DNA from: Pseudomonas sp. AFG_SD02_1510_Pfu_092
GTDB taxonomy: Bacteria > Pseudomonadota > Gammaproteobacteria > Pseudomonadales > Pseudomonadaceae
Reading direction: 5' to 3'
DNA: 64,000 nt
Assembly (NCBI RefSeq): GCF_003331055.1
Contig: NZ_PUQD01000007.1
Coordinates: 1-64,000, forward strand
Below are positions 35,524-44,262 of the stretch, piece after piece (within the stretch, counting starts at the first letter, position 1; every line of letters begins with the position of its first letter). Below the pieces are notes generated by a model that had not been told where the DNA came from, ran no database searches, and worked only from the letters and a program-made list of their open reading frames with translations. The position numbers were made by a program, and so were the translations under genes.

Positions 35524-35852
35524 GTTGCATGCGCTACAAAGGCTACGCTGCCCGTGTCGAGTACGACGAGCGTGACGATATTTTCGTCGGTCGGGTGCTT
35601 GGCATGCGTGACATCATCAGCTTTCACGCGAGCTCCGTGCCAGAGCTGCATGATGCTTTTCGCGATGCGCTGGAAGATTATCTGGCGGATTGTGCAGAGC
35701 AGGGCATAACGCCGGAAAAACCTGCGTCTGGAAAAGTCATGCTGCGTATTCGACCTGAAGTTCATGCCGCTGCAAGTGTCGCGGCCCGTGCTGCGGGCAA
35801 AAGCCTGAACCAGTGGGCTGACGAAGTCTTCGAGCTGGCCGCAATGGCCTGA
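35520..35852 (+). CDS. hicB: HicB-type antitoxin
   Basis: 110 residues. The N-terminal partly degraded RNase-H-like domain (YKGYAARVEYDERDDIFVGRVLGMRDIISF) binds the toxin. The C-terminal part (KVMLRIRPEVHAAASVAARA, then GKSLNQWADEVFELA) is a ribbon-helix-helix DNA-binding domain. AGGAG lies within the end of hicA, and ATGA overlap couples translation. It should neutralise HicA and repress the operon at the inverted repeat upstream of hicA. Confidence 0.9.
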   Translation: MSCMRYKGYAARVEYDERDDIFVGRVLGMRDIISFHASSVPELHDAFRDALEDYLADCAEQGITPEKPASGKVMLRIRPEVHAAASVAARAAGKSLNQWADEVFELAAMA

Positions 35853-35924
35853 AATCGCCGTCTTCTTCATTCAGGCAGGTTTGGCCGATAGCGGCCCCAG
35901 GCCGTCAAAGAAAATTTCGACCCC

Positions 35925-35952
35925 TGTCGATTCCTCCTCCGTCCGTTCGACC
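35925..35952 (+). promoter_or_regulatory. Candidate ECF42-type promoter
   Basis: TGTCGA (35925-35930), a 17-base spacer, then CGACC (35948-35952), ending about 60 bp before the first gene of the sigma-factor operon. This agrees with my recollection of the TGTCGA/CGA-type motif reported for ECF42 sigma factors and suggests autoregulation. Confidence 0.5.
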
Positions 35953-36014
35953 ATAGGGTGAGGGCACGCAGCACCGCGTGCCCGATCACCCATGACCTGT
36001 CGGAGGAACCCCCG

Positions 36015-36440
36015 ATGAGCACCGCAGCCGAAACCGAGATTCGCCAGTTGATCGAGCGCTGGATGCAGGCCGTGCGCGACCGCGACATCCCCAACATCAT
36101 CGCCCCCTATGCCGACGACATCGTCGCCTTCGATGCCATCCAGGCCCTGCAATTCAAGGGCAAGGCCACCTACCAGGCGCACTGGGAAATGTGCATGAGC
36201 ATGTGCCCCGGCGCCATGCTTTTCGAGTGTGCCGAGCTGACCGTGCATGCCGCTGGCGATCTGGCCCTGGCCCATTGGCTGAACCGCTGCGGCCCGGCGG
36301 ACGACGACAGCCAGTGCGGCTACATGCGCGCCACTGTGGGCTATCGTCGTCAGGGCGGGCAGTGGCAGGTCATCCATGAACACTGGTCGGCACCGTTCGA
36401 CATGCAGAGCCAGAAAGCCCTGTTCGATCTCAAGCCCTGA
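36015..36440 (+). CDS. SnoaL-like/DUF4440 polyketide-cyclase-fold protein
   Basis: 141 residues with GGAGG nine bases before the ATG. NTF2-like alpha-beta fold: EIRQLIERWMQAVRDRDIPN, YADDIVAFDAIQALQFKG, YRRQGGQWQVIHEHWSAP. Such proteins are small-molecule isomerases, cyclases or binding proteins; no catalytic assignment is possible. First gene of a four-gene operon ending with an ECF sigma factor and the gene nearest to the candidate sigma-dependent promoter. Confidence 0.8.
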   Translation: MSTAAETEIRQLIERWMQAVRDRDIPNIIAPYADDIVAFDAIQALQFKGKATYQAHWEMCMSMCPGAMLFECAELTVHAAGDLALAHWLNRCGPADDDSQCGYMRATVGYRRQGGQWQVIHEHWSAPFDMQSQKALFDLKP

Positions 36441-36483
36441 GCCGTTATCGCCAAACGCACTTTGCCAACGCCTGGAGGCGACC

Positions 36484-36828
36484 ATGAAATACCTGTGCCT
36501 GGTCTATTGTGACGAGGGGCTGCTGCATAGCCTGCCCGACAGCCCGGAAGATGCCGAATGCCTGGCGTACGCCGAAGCCATCCACGGCTCCGGGCGCATG
36601 CTGGCGGCCGAGGCGCTGAAGCCGGTGCAGACCGCCACCACGGTGCGCATGCGCAACGGCCACATGAGCCTGACCGACGGCCCGTTCGCCGAGACCAAGG
36701 AACAGCTGGCGGGCTTTTACCTGGTAGAGGCACGCGACCTCAACGAGGCGTTGAACATCGCCAAGGGCATTCCCGCCGCGCGGGTCGGCAGTGTCGAGGT
36801 GCGGCCGGTGCGCCAACTGCAACCCTGA
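36484..36828 (+). CDS. YciI/DGPF-domain protein
   Basis: 114 residues. It contains the eponymous SLTDGPFAETKEQLAGFYLVEA, with the ferredoxin-like fold of the YciI family (MKYLCLVYCDE at the start). DGPF proteins are the hallmark neighbours of ECF42 sigma factors, presumably acting in the same stress or metabolite response; their reaction is unknown. An appropriately spaced GGAGG-like site precedes the ATG. Confidence 0.9.
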   Translation: MKYLCLVYCDEGLLHSLPDSPEDAECLAYAEAIHGSGRMLAAEALKPVQTATTVRMRNGHMSLTDGPFAETKEQLAGFYLVEARDLNEALNIAKGIPAARVGSVEVRPVRQLQP

Positions 36829-36849
36829 CAACAACGGAGAACCCCCAGC

Positions 36850-37335
36850 ATGACCCTTGCACACCCAGCGCAAGCGCAGCACGAGTTGTCCATCAGCCGC
36901 CTGATCGACGCGCCCCCGGCCAAGGTCTTCCGGGCCTGGACCGACCCCCAGTGGCTGATGCAGTGGTGGGGGCCGCACGGCATGAGCACCCCGGAGTGCG
37001 AAATGCAGTTATGGGCCGGTGGCCTGTTTCGTACGCTGATGCGCGCAGCGGATGGCAGCGAGTACCCGAACCAGGGCGTGTTCCTGGAAATTGCCGCGCC
37101 CCGGCGGCTGGTGTTCACCGATGCCTTCGGCCCGGGCTGGGTGCCTTCGGACAAGGCCTTCATGACCGCCGTGATCAGTTTTGACGACGAGCACGGCAAA
37201 ACCCGCTACACCGCCCGGGCCTGGCACTGGAATGCCGCCGACTGCCGCGCCCATGAGGAAATGGGCTTTCACCAGGGCTGGGGGGAAAGCCTGGACCGCC
37301 TGGTGGAGGTGGTCACCCAGCGGATGCCCGACTGA
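36850..37335 (+). CDS. SRPBCC/AHSA1-like protein
   Basis: 161 residues with the START-like ligand-binding fold: LSISRLIDAPPAKVFRAWTD, WWGPHGMSTP, GVFLEIAAPRRLVFTDAF and GFHQGWGESLDRL. Common companions of DGPF proteins and ECF sigma factors; the likely role is binding of a hydrophobic ligand. The stop codon overlaps the start of the sigma gene (TGATG). Confidence 0.85.
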   Translation: MTLAHPAQAQHELSISRLIDAPPAKVFRAWTDPQWLMQWWGPHGMSTPECEMQLWAGGLFRTLMRAADGSEYPNQGVFLEIAAPRRLVFTDAFGPGWVPSDKAFMTAVISFDDEHGKTRYTARAWHWNAADCRAHEEMGFHQGWGESLDRLVEVVTQRMPD

Positions 37336-38573
37336 TGACGACCCTGGCGCAGGTGCGCGCCGAGGTCGAAGCCGTATACCGCCGCGAGTCGCGGCGCATC
37401 CTGGCGACGCTGATCCGCCTGCTGGGGGATTTCGACCTGGCCGAGGAGGCCATGCACGATGCCTTCTTCATCGCCGTCGAGCGCTGGCAGCGCGATGGTA
37501 TCCCGCAAAACCCGCGGGCGTGGCTGGTGTCCACCGGGCGCTTCAAGGCCATCGATGGGCTACGCCGGCGTAGCCGCTTCGATCGCTCCCAGGCGGACCT
37601 GAGCCTGCTGCTCGACGGCCAGGCGCAGGACCCCAGTGAAGAGGAACTGCTGGCGGACGACCGCCTGCGGCTGATCTTCACCTGCTGCCACCCGGCCTTG
37701 TCCGCCGATGCCCAGGTGCCGCTGACCCTGCGCGAAGTATGCGATTTGACCACCGAGCAGATCGCCCGCGCGTTCCTGCAAAGCCCGGCGACCATCGCCC
37801 AACGCATCGTGCGTGCCAAGGCCAAGATCCGCGATGCCGGTATCCCGTATCAGGTGCCGGAACTGAACGAATTGCCCGAGCGCCTGGAAAGCGTGCTGAG
37901 GGTGATCTACCTGGTGTTCAACGAGGGTTATTCGGCGTCGTCGGGCGAGGCGCTGTTGCAGCAGGCGCTGAGTGACGAAGCCATTCGCCTGGCGCGGTTG
38001 CTGGTGCAGCTGCTGCCTGACCCGGAGGCGGTCGGCCTGCTGGCCTTGATGCTGTTGCAGGCGTCCCGCCAGCGGGCGCGTACCGATGCTGACGGCAACC
38101 TGGTACTGCTGGAGCGCCAGGACCGTAGCCTGTGGGACCGGCAACGCATTGCCGAAGGCTGCGAACTGGTGCGCCAGGCCCTGCAGAGCCGGGCCTTCGG
38201 TGCCTATACGGTACAGGCGGCGATCGCGGCGGTGCATGCCGAAGCGGCGACGGCGGAAGAGACCGACTGGGTGGAAATAGTCGGGCTGTATGACGTGTTG
38301 CAGCGGCATTGGCCGTCGGCGGTGGTGGAGTTGAACCGGGCGGTGGCGTTGGCCAAGCGGGATGGGCCGGCGGTTGGCTTGCGCGCGGTCGAAGGGATTC
38401 TGGCGCGGGGCGAGTTGCTGGACTATCACCTGGCGCATGCGGCGCGGGGTGAACTGCATTGCCAACTGGGGCAGAGGGACGAGGCGCGTGCGGCCTGGCG
38501 GCAGGCGCTGGCGCTGACCCGGCAGGAGCCGGAGCGCCGGCATATCGAGCGGCGGTTGCGGGCTATTGAATGA
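37335..38573 (+). CDS. ECF42-group RNA polymerase sigma factor with C-terminal TPR-like domain
   Basis: 412 residues, twice the size of ordinary ECF sigma factors. Region 2 is RRILATLIRLLGDFDLAEEAMHDAFFIAV, region 4 is TLREVCDLTTEQIARAFLQSPATIAQRIVRAKAKI. A long helical extension (about 180-412) includes YLVFNEGYSASSG and ends in TPR-like repeats (HAARGELHCQLGQRDEARAAWRQALAL). ECF42 proteins have no anti-sigma factor; the extension is thought to control activity. Its operon with DGPF, SnoaL and SRPBCC genes is the classical context. Confidence 0.9.
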   Translation: MTTLAQVRAEVEAVYRRESRRILATLIRLLGDFDLAEEAMHDAFFIAVERWQRDGIPQNPRAWLVSTGRFKAIDGLRRRSRFDRSQADLSLLLDGQAQDPSEEELLADDRLRLIFTCCHPALSADAQVPLTLREVCDLTTEQIARAFLQSPATIAQRIVRAKAKIRDAGIPYQVPELNELPERLESVLRVIYLVFNEGYSASSGEALLQQALSDEAIRLARLLVQLLPDPEAVGLLALMLLQASRQRARTDADGNLVLLERQDRSLWDRQRIAEGCELVRQALQSRAFGAYTVQAAIAAVHAEAATAEETDWVEIVGLYDVLQRHWPSAVVELNRAVALAKRDGPAVGLRAVEGILARGELLDYHLAHAARGELHCQLGQRDEARAAWRQALALTRQEPERRHIERRLRAIE

Positions 38574-38589
38574 TGTTGGCTTTACCGTC

Positions 38590-38680
38590 CCTTTCGCGGG
38601 TGAACCCGCTCCCACAGGGACATCACAGCATTCAGCATTTGATGCGACCCTGTGGGAGCGGGTTTACCTGCGAAGAGGCC
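38590..38680. repeat. Inverted REP pair
   Basis: Units 38590-38620 and 38650-38680 face each other between the convergent sigma-factor and MaoC genes. Confidence 0.85.
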
Positions 38681-38700
38681 GGTACTGGCTACATCAGACT

Positions 38701-39171
38701 TCAGCTAGCGACAAAATTCGGCGGCGACACCAGCTCGACGGTCTGCTGCTTGCGCGGCGCGAGGATCTCGGCCTCACCGGCAACCACCAGCTCTTCGTTC
38801 TGGTTGTACACGTTGGTGGCGATGCGCACCTTGAACTTGGGCAGCTTCTCGAGGATTTCCAGGCGCACGGTCAGGGTGTCGCCAATTTTCACCGGCTTCT
38901 GGAAACTCATCTGCTGGCCCAGGTAGATGGTGCCCGGGCCGGGCAGGGTGCAGGCCACGGCAGCACTGATCAGCGCGCCACTGAACATGCCATGGGCAAT
39001 GCGCTCGCGGAACATGCTCTTGGCCGCGAACTCGGCATCCAGGTGCACCGGGTTGTGGTCACCGGACATCGCGGCGAACAGCTGGATGTCGCGTTCTTCG
39101 ACGGACTTCTTGTATTCGGCCTTCTGGCCGACTTCGAGGGCTTCGTAAGGCGTGTTGGTGACCTGGGACAT
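38701..39171 (-). CDS. MaoC-like (R)-specific enoyl-CoA hydratase
   Basis: 156 residues; ATG at 39171 preceded by AAGGAAG. Single hot-dog fold with the catalytic motif SGDHNPVHLDAEFA (Asp and His) and FRERIAHGMFSGALISA. PhaJ-like enzymes hydrate enoyl-CoA to (R)-3-hydroxyacyl-CoA and can feed polyhydroxyalkanoate synthesis. The neighbouring fadD genes make a fatty-acid connection plausible. Confidence 0.85.
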   Translation of the reverse strand: MSQVTNTPYEALEVGQKAEYKKSVEERDIQLFAAMSGDHNPVHLDAEFAAKSMFRERIAHGMFSGALISAAVACTLPGPGTIYLGQQMSFQKPVKIGDTLTVRLEILEKLPKFKVRIATNVYNQNEELVVAGEAEILAPRKQQTVELVSPPNFVAS

Positions 39172-39205
39172 CGGGGCTTCCTTAAGGGGCGGGCGAGGGC
39201 GCCAA

Positions 39206-40150
39206 TCATTCACTGCGGGCAGGGCGGCCAAGGGCCAGCGCCTGTTCCAGCCAGGCGAGTACATCGCCGGTGACCTCGTCTCGATTGAGTTCGTTTAGCA
39301 CTTCATGCCGCGCCCCTGGATAGACGCGCAGCTGTACCTGTCGATTGCCGGTCGCGCGCAGGGCGTCGGCCAGGTGGGTGAGACGCTTGCCGGCACTGAC
39401 CGGATCACATTCGCCTCCGATCACCAGTAGTGGCAGGTTCGGATCGATCTGCCCGAGGTTACTCGGCTGGCTGATCTGCGCCAAGCCTTGCAGCAGGTCG
39501 AGCCACAACTGGTTGCTGCAGCGAAAGCCGCACAACGGGTCGTCGACGTACTGGTCGACCTCGGCCGCGTCGCGGCTGAGCCAGTCGAATGGCGTGCGGT
39601 TGGGCTTGAACGCCTTGTTGAACGAGCCGAACGACAACCACTCGATCAGTGCACTTCGACCCAGCGGGCCCTGGCGCCAGGCCTCCAGCCGGGCGATCAG
39701 CCGCGCCGCGCGGTACAGCGCCGCCGGCTGGTAGTTGGAGCCGCTGAGGATCGCCCCGTGCAGGCTGCCACTGTGATGCAGCAGGTAGGCCTGGGCGATG
39801 TAGCTGCCCATGCTGTGGCCGAACAGGAACAGCGGCGTGCACGGGTACAGCTGGCCGATGTGCTGGGCCAGCAGCCCGAGGTCGTTGACCACGGCATTCC
39901 AGCCATGATGACGGGCGAACAGGCCAAGGCTGCCCAGCTCGGCGGTGCGCCCGTGGCCGCGCTGGTCGGCGGCGATCAAGGCAAAGCCGGCCTCGCTCAG
40001 GGCATGGCCCAGGCGCTGGTAGCGCCCGGCGTGCTCGGCCATGCCGTGCGCCAGCAACACCACGGCTTTGACCGGGGTGGCCGGCAGCCATTGGTGCACG
40101 TAGAGGCTGCAGTGCTCGCTGGCGGGCAGCCAGAAGGCGTCGTGGGGCAT
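39206..40150 (-). CDS. Alpha/beta hydrolase, monoacylglycerol-lipase-like
   Basis: 314 residues. The serine hydrolase nucleophile motif is GHSMGS, the oxyanion segment VVLLAHGMAEHAGRY, the acid is probably in GGECDPVS, and the histidine is in YPGARHEVLNE. This is the Hydrolase_4 pattern of monoacylglycerol lipases and lysophospholipases. No signal peptide. Divergent from fadD1 (220-bp spacer), so a role in releasing fatty acids for FadD activation is reasonable but inferred. Confidence 0.85.
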   Translation of the reverse strand: MPHDAFWLPASEHCSLYVHQWLPATPVKAVVLLAHGMAEHAGRYQRLGHALSEAGFALIAADQRGHGRTAELGSLGLFARHHGWNAVVNDLGLLAQHIGQLYPCTPLFLFGHSMGSYIAQAYLLHHSGSLHGAILSGSNYQPAALYRAARLIARLEAWRQGPLGRSALIEWLSFGSFNKAFKPNRTPFDWLSRDAAEVDQYVDDPLCGFRCSNQLWLDLLQGLAQISQPSNLGQIDPNLPLLVIGGECDPVSAGKRLTHLADALRATGNRQVQLRVYPGARHEVLNELNRDEVTGDVLAWLEQALALGRPARSE

Positions 40151-40370
40151 GGCGGGTCCTTGTGCGCACGGATACCCGAACAGTGTATGCACAACCGCTC
40201 GGATTGCAGGAAGGGCACAAATAAGATTCACAATGTTAATGGCGGCACTTGGCGTATATGCCGCCTTGGGCTTACCTGCTAACGTCGGGTCAACGCCTTC
40301 TCGCTTCGGGCGAGCAGGTACAAGGGACTACAGGACACACAGCAGGTCCAGGCAGAGGAACAATAATAAG

Positions 40371-42059
40371 ATGCAAGCCGACTTCTGGAATGACAAGCGC
40401 CCGGCGGGCGTGCCCTCCACCATCGACATCAACGCCTACGCCTCGGTGGTCGAGGTGTTCGAGCGCTCCTGCAAGCGCTTTGCCGACCGCCCGGCGTTCA
40501 GCAACCTGGGCGTGACGCTGAGCTACGCCGAGCTGGAGCGCCACTCGGCGGCCTTCGCCGCCTGGTTGCAGCAACACACCGACCTCAAACCGGGTGATCG
40601 CATCGCGGTGCAGATGCCCAACGTGCTGCAATATCCCATCGCCGTGTTCGGTGCGCTGCGCGCCGGCCTGATCGTGGTCAACACCAACCCGCTGTACACC
40701 GAGCGCGAGATGCGCCACCAGTTCAAGGACAGCGGCGCCCGCGCGCTGGTGTACCTGAACATGTTCGGCAAGCGCGTGCAGGAGGTACTGCCCGACACCG
40801 GCATCGAGTACCTGATCGAGGCGAAGATGGGCGACCTGTTGCCCACCGCCAAAGGCTGGCTGGTCAACACAGTGGTCGACAAGCTGAAAAAGATGGTGCC
40901 GGCCTACCAGCTGCCCCAGGCGGTGCCGTTCAAGCAGGTGCTGCGCCAAGGCCGCGAGCTGTCGCACAAGCCGGTGCCGCTCGGCCTCGACGACATTGCC
41001 GTGCTGCAATACACCGGCGGCACCACCGGCCTGGCCAAGGGCGCCATGCTCACTCACGGCAACCTGGTGGCCAACATGCTGCAAGTGCTGGCGTGCTTCT
41101 CGCAGCACGGGCCGGATGGCCAGAAGCTGATCAAGGAAGGCCAGGAGGTGATGATCGCCCCGCTGCCGCTGTACCACATCTATGCCTTTACCGCGAACTG
41201 CATGTGCATGATGGTCACCGGCAACCATAACGTGCTGATCACCAACCCGCGCGATATCGCAGGCTTCATCAAGGAACTGGGCAAATGGCGGTTCTCCGGC
41301 TTGCTCGGCCTGAACACGCTGTTCGTCGCGCTGATGGACCACCCGGGGTTCCGCCAGCTCGACTTTTCCGCGCTGAAAGTCACCAATTCCGGCGGCACTG
41401 CGTTGGTCAAGGCCACCGCCGAGCGCTGGGAGGCGCTTACCGGTTGCCGCATCGTCGAAGGCTACGGCCTGACCGAAACCTCCCCGGTAGCCAGCACCAA
41501 CCCCTATGGCCAGCTGGCGCGCCTGGGCACGGTGGGTATTCCGGTGGCGGGCACGGCGTTCAAGGTCATCGACGATGACGGCAACGAGCTGCCGCTGGGC
41601 GAGCGCGGCGAGCTGTGCATCCAGGGCCCGCAAGTGATGAAAGGCTACTGGCAGCAGCCTGAGGCCACGGCCCAGGCGCTGGATGGGCAAGGCTGGTTCA
41701 AGACCGGCGACATCGCGATCATCGACCCGGACGGCTTCACCCGCATCGTCGACCGCAAGAAGGACATGATCATCGTCTCGGGTTTCAACGTGTACCCCAA
41801 CGAGATCGAGGATGTGGTGATGGCCCATCCCAAGGTCGCCAACTGCGCAGCCATCGGCGTGCCGGACGAACGTTCCGGCGAGGCGGTGAAGCTGTTCGTG
41901 GTGCCACGCGAGGGCGGGCTGAGCGTGGAAGAGCTGAAAGCCTTCTGCAAGGCCAACTTCACCGGCTACAAAGTGCCCAAGCACATCGTGCTGCGCGAGT
42001 CGTTGCCGATGACGCCGGTGGGCAAGATTCTGCGGCGGGAGCTGCGCGATATCGCTTGA
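40371..42059 (+). CDS. fadD1: Long-chain fatty-acid-CoA ligase
   Basis: 562 residues from MQADFWNDKRPAGVPSTIDI, GAGGAA about ten bases upstream. The AMP-binding motif is QYTGGTTGLAKGAMLTH, with GYGLTETSPV and the C-terminal hinge DRKKDMIIVSGFNVYPNEIE and catalytic Lys in GKILRREL. It activates fatty acids to acyl-CoA at the inner membrane for beta-oxidation. First of two adjacent paralogues, as in other P. putida strains. Confidence 0.95.
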   Translation: MQADFWNDKRPAGVPSTIDINAYASVVEVFERSCKRFADRPAFSNLGVTLSYAELERHSAAFAAWLQQHTDLKPGDRIAVQMPNVLQYPIAVFGALRAGLIVVNTNPLYTEREMRHQFKDSGARALVYLNMFGKRVQEVLPDTGIEYLIEAKMGDLLPTAKGWLVNTVVDKLKKMVPAYQLPQAVPFKQVLRQGRELSHKPVPLGLDDIAVLQYTGGTTGLAKGAMLTHGNLVANMLQVLACFSQHGPDGQKLIKEGQEVMIAPLPLYHIYAFTANCMCMMVTGNHNVLITNPRDIAGFIKELGKWRFSGLLGLNTLFVALMDHPGFRQLDFSALKVTNSGGTALVKATAERWEALTGCRIVEGYGLTETSPVASTNPYGQLARLGTVGIPVAGTAFKVIDDDGNELPLGERGELCIQGPQVMKGYWQQPEATAQALDGQGWFKTGDIAIIDPDGFTRIVDRKKDMIIVSGFNVYPNEIEDVVMAHPKVANCAAIGVPDERSGEAVKLFVVPREGGLSVEELKAFCKANFTGYKVPKHIVLRESLPMTPVGKILRRELRDIA

Positions 42060-42074
42060 GCCAGAGTTGGCTAC

Positions 42075-42155
42075 TTCGCGGGCTTGCCCGCTCCACAGGG
42101 CATTCACAGTTTTCAAGTGCTGTGCAGCCCTGTGGGAGCGGGCAAGCCCGCGAAT
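42075..42155. repeat. Inverted REP pair between fadD1 and fadD2
   Basis: Facing units at 42075-42100 and 42130-42155; the first lacks one base of the usual CTCCCAC core. Confidence 0.85.
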
Positions 42156-42218
42156 GCTGCAAAACCGCTCTACCAGGCTATTTACAGCCCGATTCGCGAC
42201 ATTTTGGATAAATACTCT

Positions 42219-42279
42219 AAAAATGACCTGCATTGTTCATTGAGTCATTTTTATGACCGAGAGGCCTGTTTTGGCCTCT
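42219..42279. promoter_or_regulatory. Two inverted repeats upstream of fadD2
   Basis: AAAAATGAC (42219-42227) and GTCATTTTT (42244-42252), then AGAGGCC-TGTTTT-GGCCTCT (42260-42279). They lie in AT-rich DNA 140-200 bp before fadD2 and could be an operator plus hairpin. The rest of the 356-bp spacer (42060-42415) has the REP pair but no gene. Confidence 0.4.
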
Positions 42280-42415
42280 AGGCGACCCCAGGCAAAGCTG
42301 TTACTCTCGGCCCGCTTTCAGATGATCCGGTTTGCAACGAGCCGTCATCACATATCAATAATAAGCGCATCGACGCGTGAATCGAACTTCGCTGTTGCTG
42401 AAGGAGTGGGCTTCC

Positions 42416-44113
42416 ATGATCGAACATTTTTGGAAGGATAAGTACCCAGCCGGGATTACGGCGGAAATCAATCCTGACGAATTCCCCAATATCCAGGCGG
42501 TACTCAAGCAATCCTGCCAACGCTTTGCCGACAAACCGGCCTTTAGCAACCTGGGCAAGACTATCACTTATGGCGAGCTGTATGCGCTGTCGGGGGCATT
42601 TGCCGCCTGGCTGCAGCAGCATACCGACCTCAAGCCGGGTGACCGCATTGCCGTGCAGCTGCCCAACGTTCTGCAATACCCGGTGGCGGTATTCGGTGCC
42701 ATGCGTGCCGGGCTGATCGTGGTCAACACCAACCCGCTGTACACCGCTCGGGAAATGGAACACCAGTTCAACGACTCCGGGGCCAAGGCGCTGGTATGCC
42801 TGGCCAACATGGCCCACCTGGCCGAAAAGGTGGTGCCCAAGACCCAGGTCAAACACGTTATCGTCACCGAAGTGGCCGACCTGCTGCCGCCGCTCAAGCG
42901 CCTGCTGATCAACAGCGTGATCAAGTACGTGAAGAAGATGGTACCGGCCTACAACCTGCCGCAGGCCGTGCGCTTCAACGATGCGCTGGCGCTGGGCAAG
43001 GGCCAGCCGGTGACCGAGGCCAACCCGCAAGCCAACGACGTTGCTGTGCTGCAGTACACCGGTGGCACGACCGGCGTGGCCAAGGGCGCGATGCTGACCC
43101 ACCGCAACCTGGTGGCCAACATGCTGCAGTGCCGGGCGCTGATGGGCTCCAACCTGCACGAAGGCTGCGAGATCCTCATCACGCCGCTGCCGCTGTATCA
43201 CATCTACGCCTTTACCTTCCACTGCATGGCCATGATGCTGATCGGCAACCACAACGTGCTGATCAGCAACCCGCGTGACCTGTCGGCCATGGTCAAGGAG
43301 CTGGGCAAGTGGAAGTTCAGCGGTTTCGTCGGCCTCAATACCCTGTTCGTCGCCCTGTGCAACAACGAGGCGTTCCGTGCCCTGGACTTCTCGGCGCTGA
43401 AGATCACCCTGTCCGGCGGCATGGCCCTACAACTGAGCGTGGCCGAGCGCTGGAAGGCCGTTACCGGTTGTGCCATCTGCGAAGGCTACGGCATGACCGA
43501 GACCAGCCCGGTGGCGGCGGTGAACCCGGCAGAGGCCAACCAGGTCGGCACCATCGGTATCCCGGTGCCGTCGACCCTGTGCAAGATCATCGACGACGCC
43601 GGCAACGAGTTGCCGCTGGGCGAGGTCGGCGAGCTGTGCGTCAAGGGCCCGCAGGTGATGAAGGGTTACTGGCAGCGCGAGGACGCCACGGCGGAAATCC
43701 TCGACAGCGAAGGCTGGCTGAAGACGGGTGACATCGCCTTGATCCAGCCGGACGGCTACATGCGTATTGTCGACCGCAAGAAGGACATGATCCTGGTCTC
43801 GGGCTTCAACGTGTACCCCAACGAGCTGGAAGATGTGCTGGCGGCCTTGCCCGGTGTATTGCAGTGCGCCGCCATCGGCGTGCCGGACGAGAAGTCGGGT
43901 GAAGTGATCAAGGTGTTCATCGTGGTCAAGCCGGGCATGACCGTGACCAAGGAGCAGGTGATGGAGCACATGCGTGCCAACGTTACCGGCTACAAGGTAC
44001 CGCGCCAGATCGAGTTCCGCGACGCACTGCCGACCACCAACGTGGGCAAGATCCTGCGCCGCGAACTGCGCGATGAAGAACTGAAGAAGCAGGGGCTGAA
44101 GAAGATCGCCTGA
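42416..44113 (+). CDS. fadD2: Long-chain fatty-acid-CoA ligase
   Basis: 565 residues; MIEHFWKDKYPAGITAEINP at 42416 follows GGAG, better than an ATG 13 codons earlier. It shares with FadD1 the same motifs (QYTGGTTGVAKGAMLTH, GYGMTETSPV, DRKKDMILVSGFNVYPNELE, GKILRREL) over the whole length, so it arose by tandem duplication. Its own promoter region with inverted repeats suggests separate control. Confidence 0.95.
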   Translation: MIEHFWKDKYPAGITAEINPDEFPNIQAVLKQSCQRFADKPAFSNLGKTITYGELYALSGAFAAWLQQHTDLKPGDRIAVQLPNVLQYPVAVFGAMRAGLIVVNTNPLYTAREMEHQFNDSGAKALVCLANMAHLAEKVVPKTQVKHVIVTEVADLLPPLKRLLINSVIKYVKKMVPAYNLPQAVRFNDALALGKGQPVTEANPQANDVAVLQYTGGTTGVAKGAMLTHRNLVANMLQCRALMGSNLHEGCEILITPLPLYHIYAFTFHCMAMMLIGNHNVLISNPRDLSAMVKELGKWKFSGFVGLNTLFVALCNNEAFRALDFSALKITLSGGMALQLSVAERWKAVTGCAICEGYGMTETSPVAAVNPAEANQVGTIGIPVPSTLCKIIDDAGNELPLGEVGELCVKGPQVMKGYWQREDATAEILDSEGWLKTGDIALIQPDGYMRIVDRKKDMILVSGFNVYPNELEDVLAALPGVLQCAAIGVPDEKSGEVIKVFIVVKPGMTVTKEQVMEHMRANVTGYKVPRQIEFRDALPTTNVGKILRRELRDEELKKQGLKKIA

Positions 44114-44133
44114 TCAGAGCCCTGCACACTCAG

Positions 44134-44250
44134 TGTGGGAGCGGCCTTGTGTCGCGAAAGGGGCGCGAAGCGGCCCCAGGGTCTCAGCCGTGATGCTGAA
44201 ATTGCTGGGGCCGCTTCGCGCCCCTTTCGCGACACAAGGCCGCTCCCACA
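44134..44250. repeat. Perfect 45-bp inverted repeat between convergent genes
   Basis: Arms 44134-44178 and 44206-44250 are exact reverse complements around a 27-base loop. Each arm starts from a REP-like TGTGGGAGCGG and extends through CGCGAAAGGGGCGCGAAGCG. It sits between the ends of fadD2 and the oxidoreductase gene and must form a very stable hairpin on either transcript; probable bidirectional terminator. Confidence 0.9.
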
Positions 44251-44262
44251 GAGAACGCGTGA

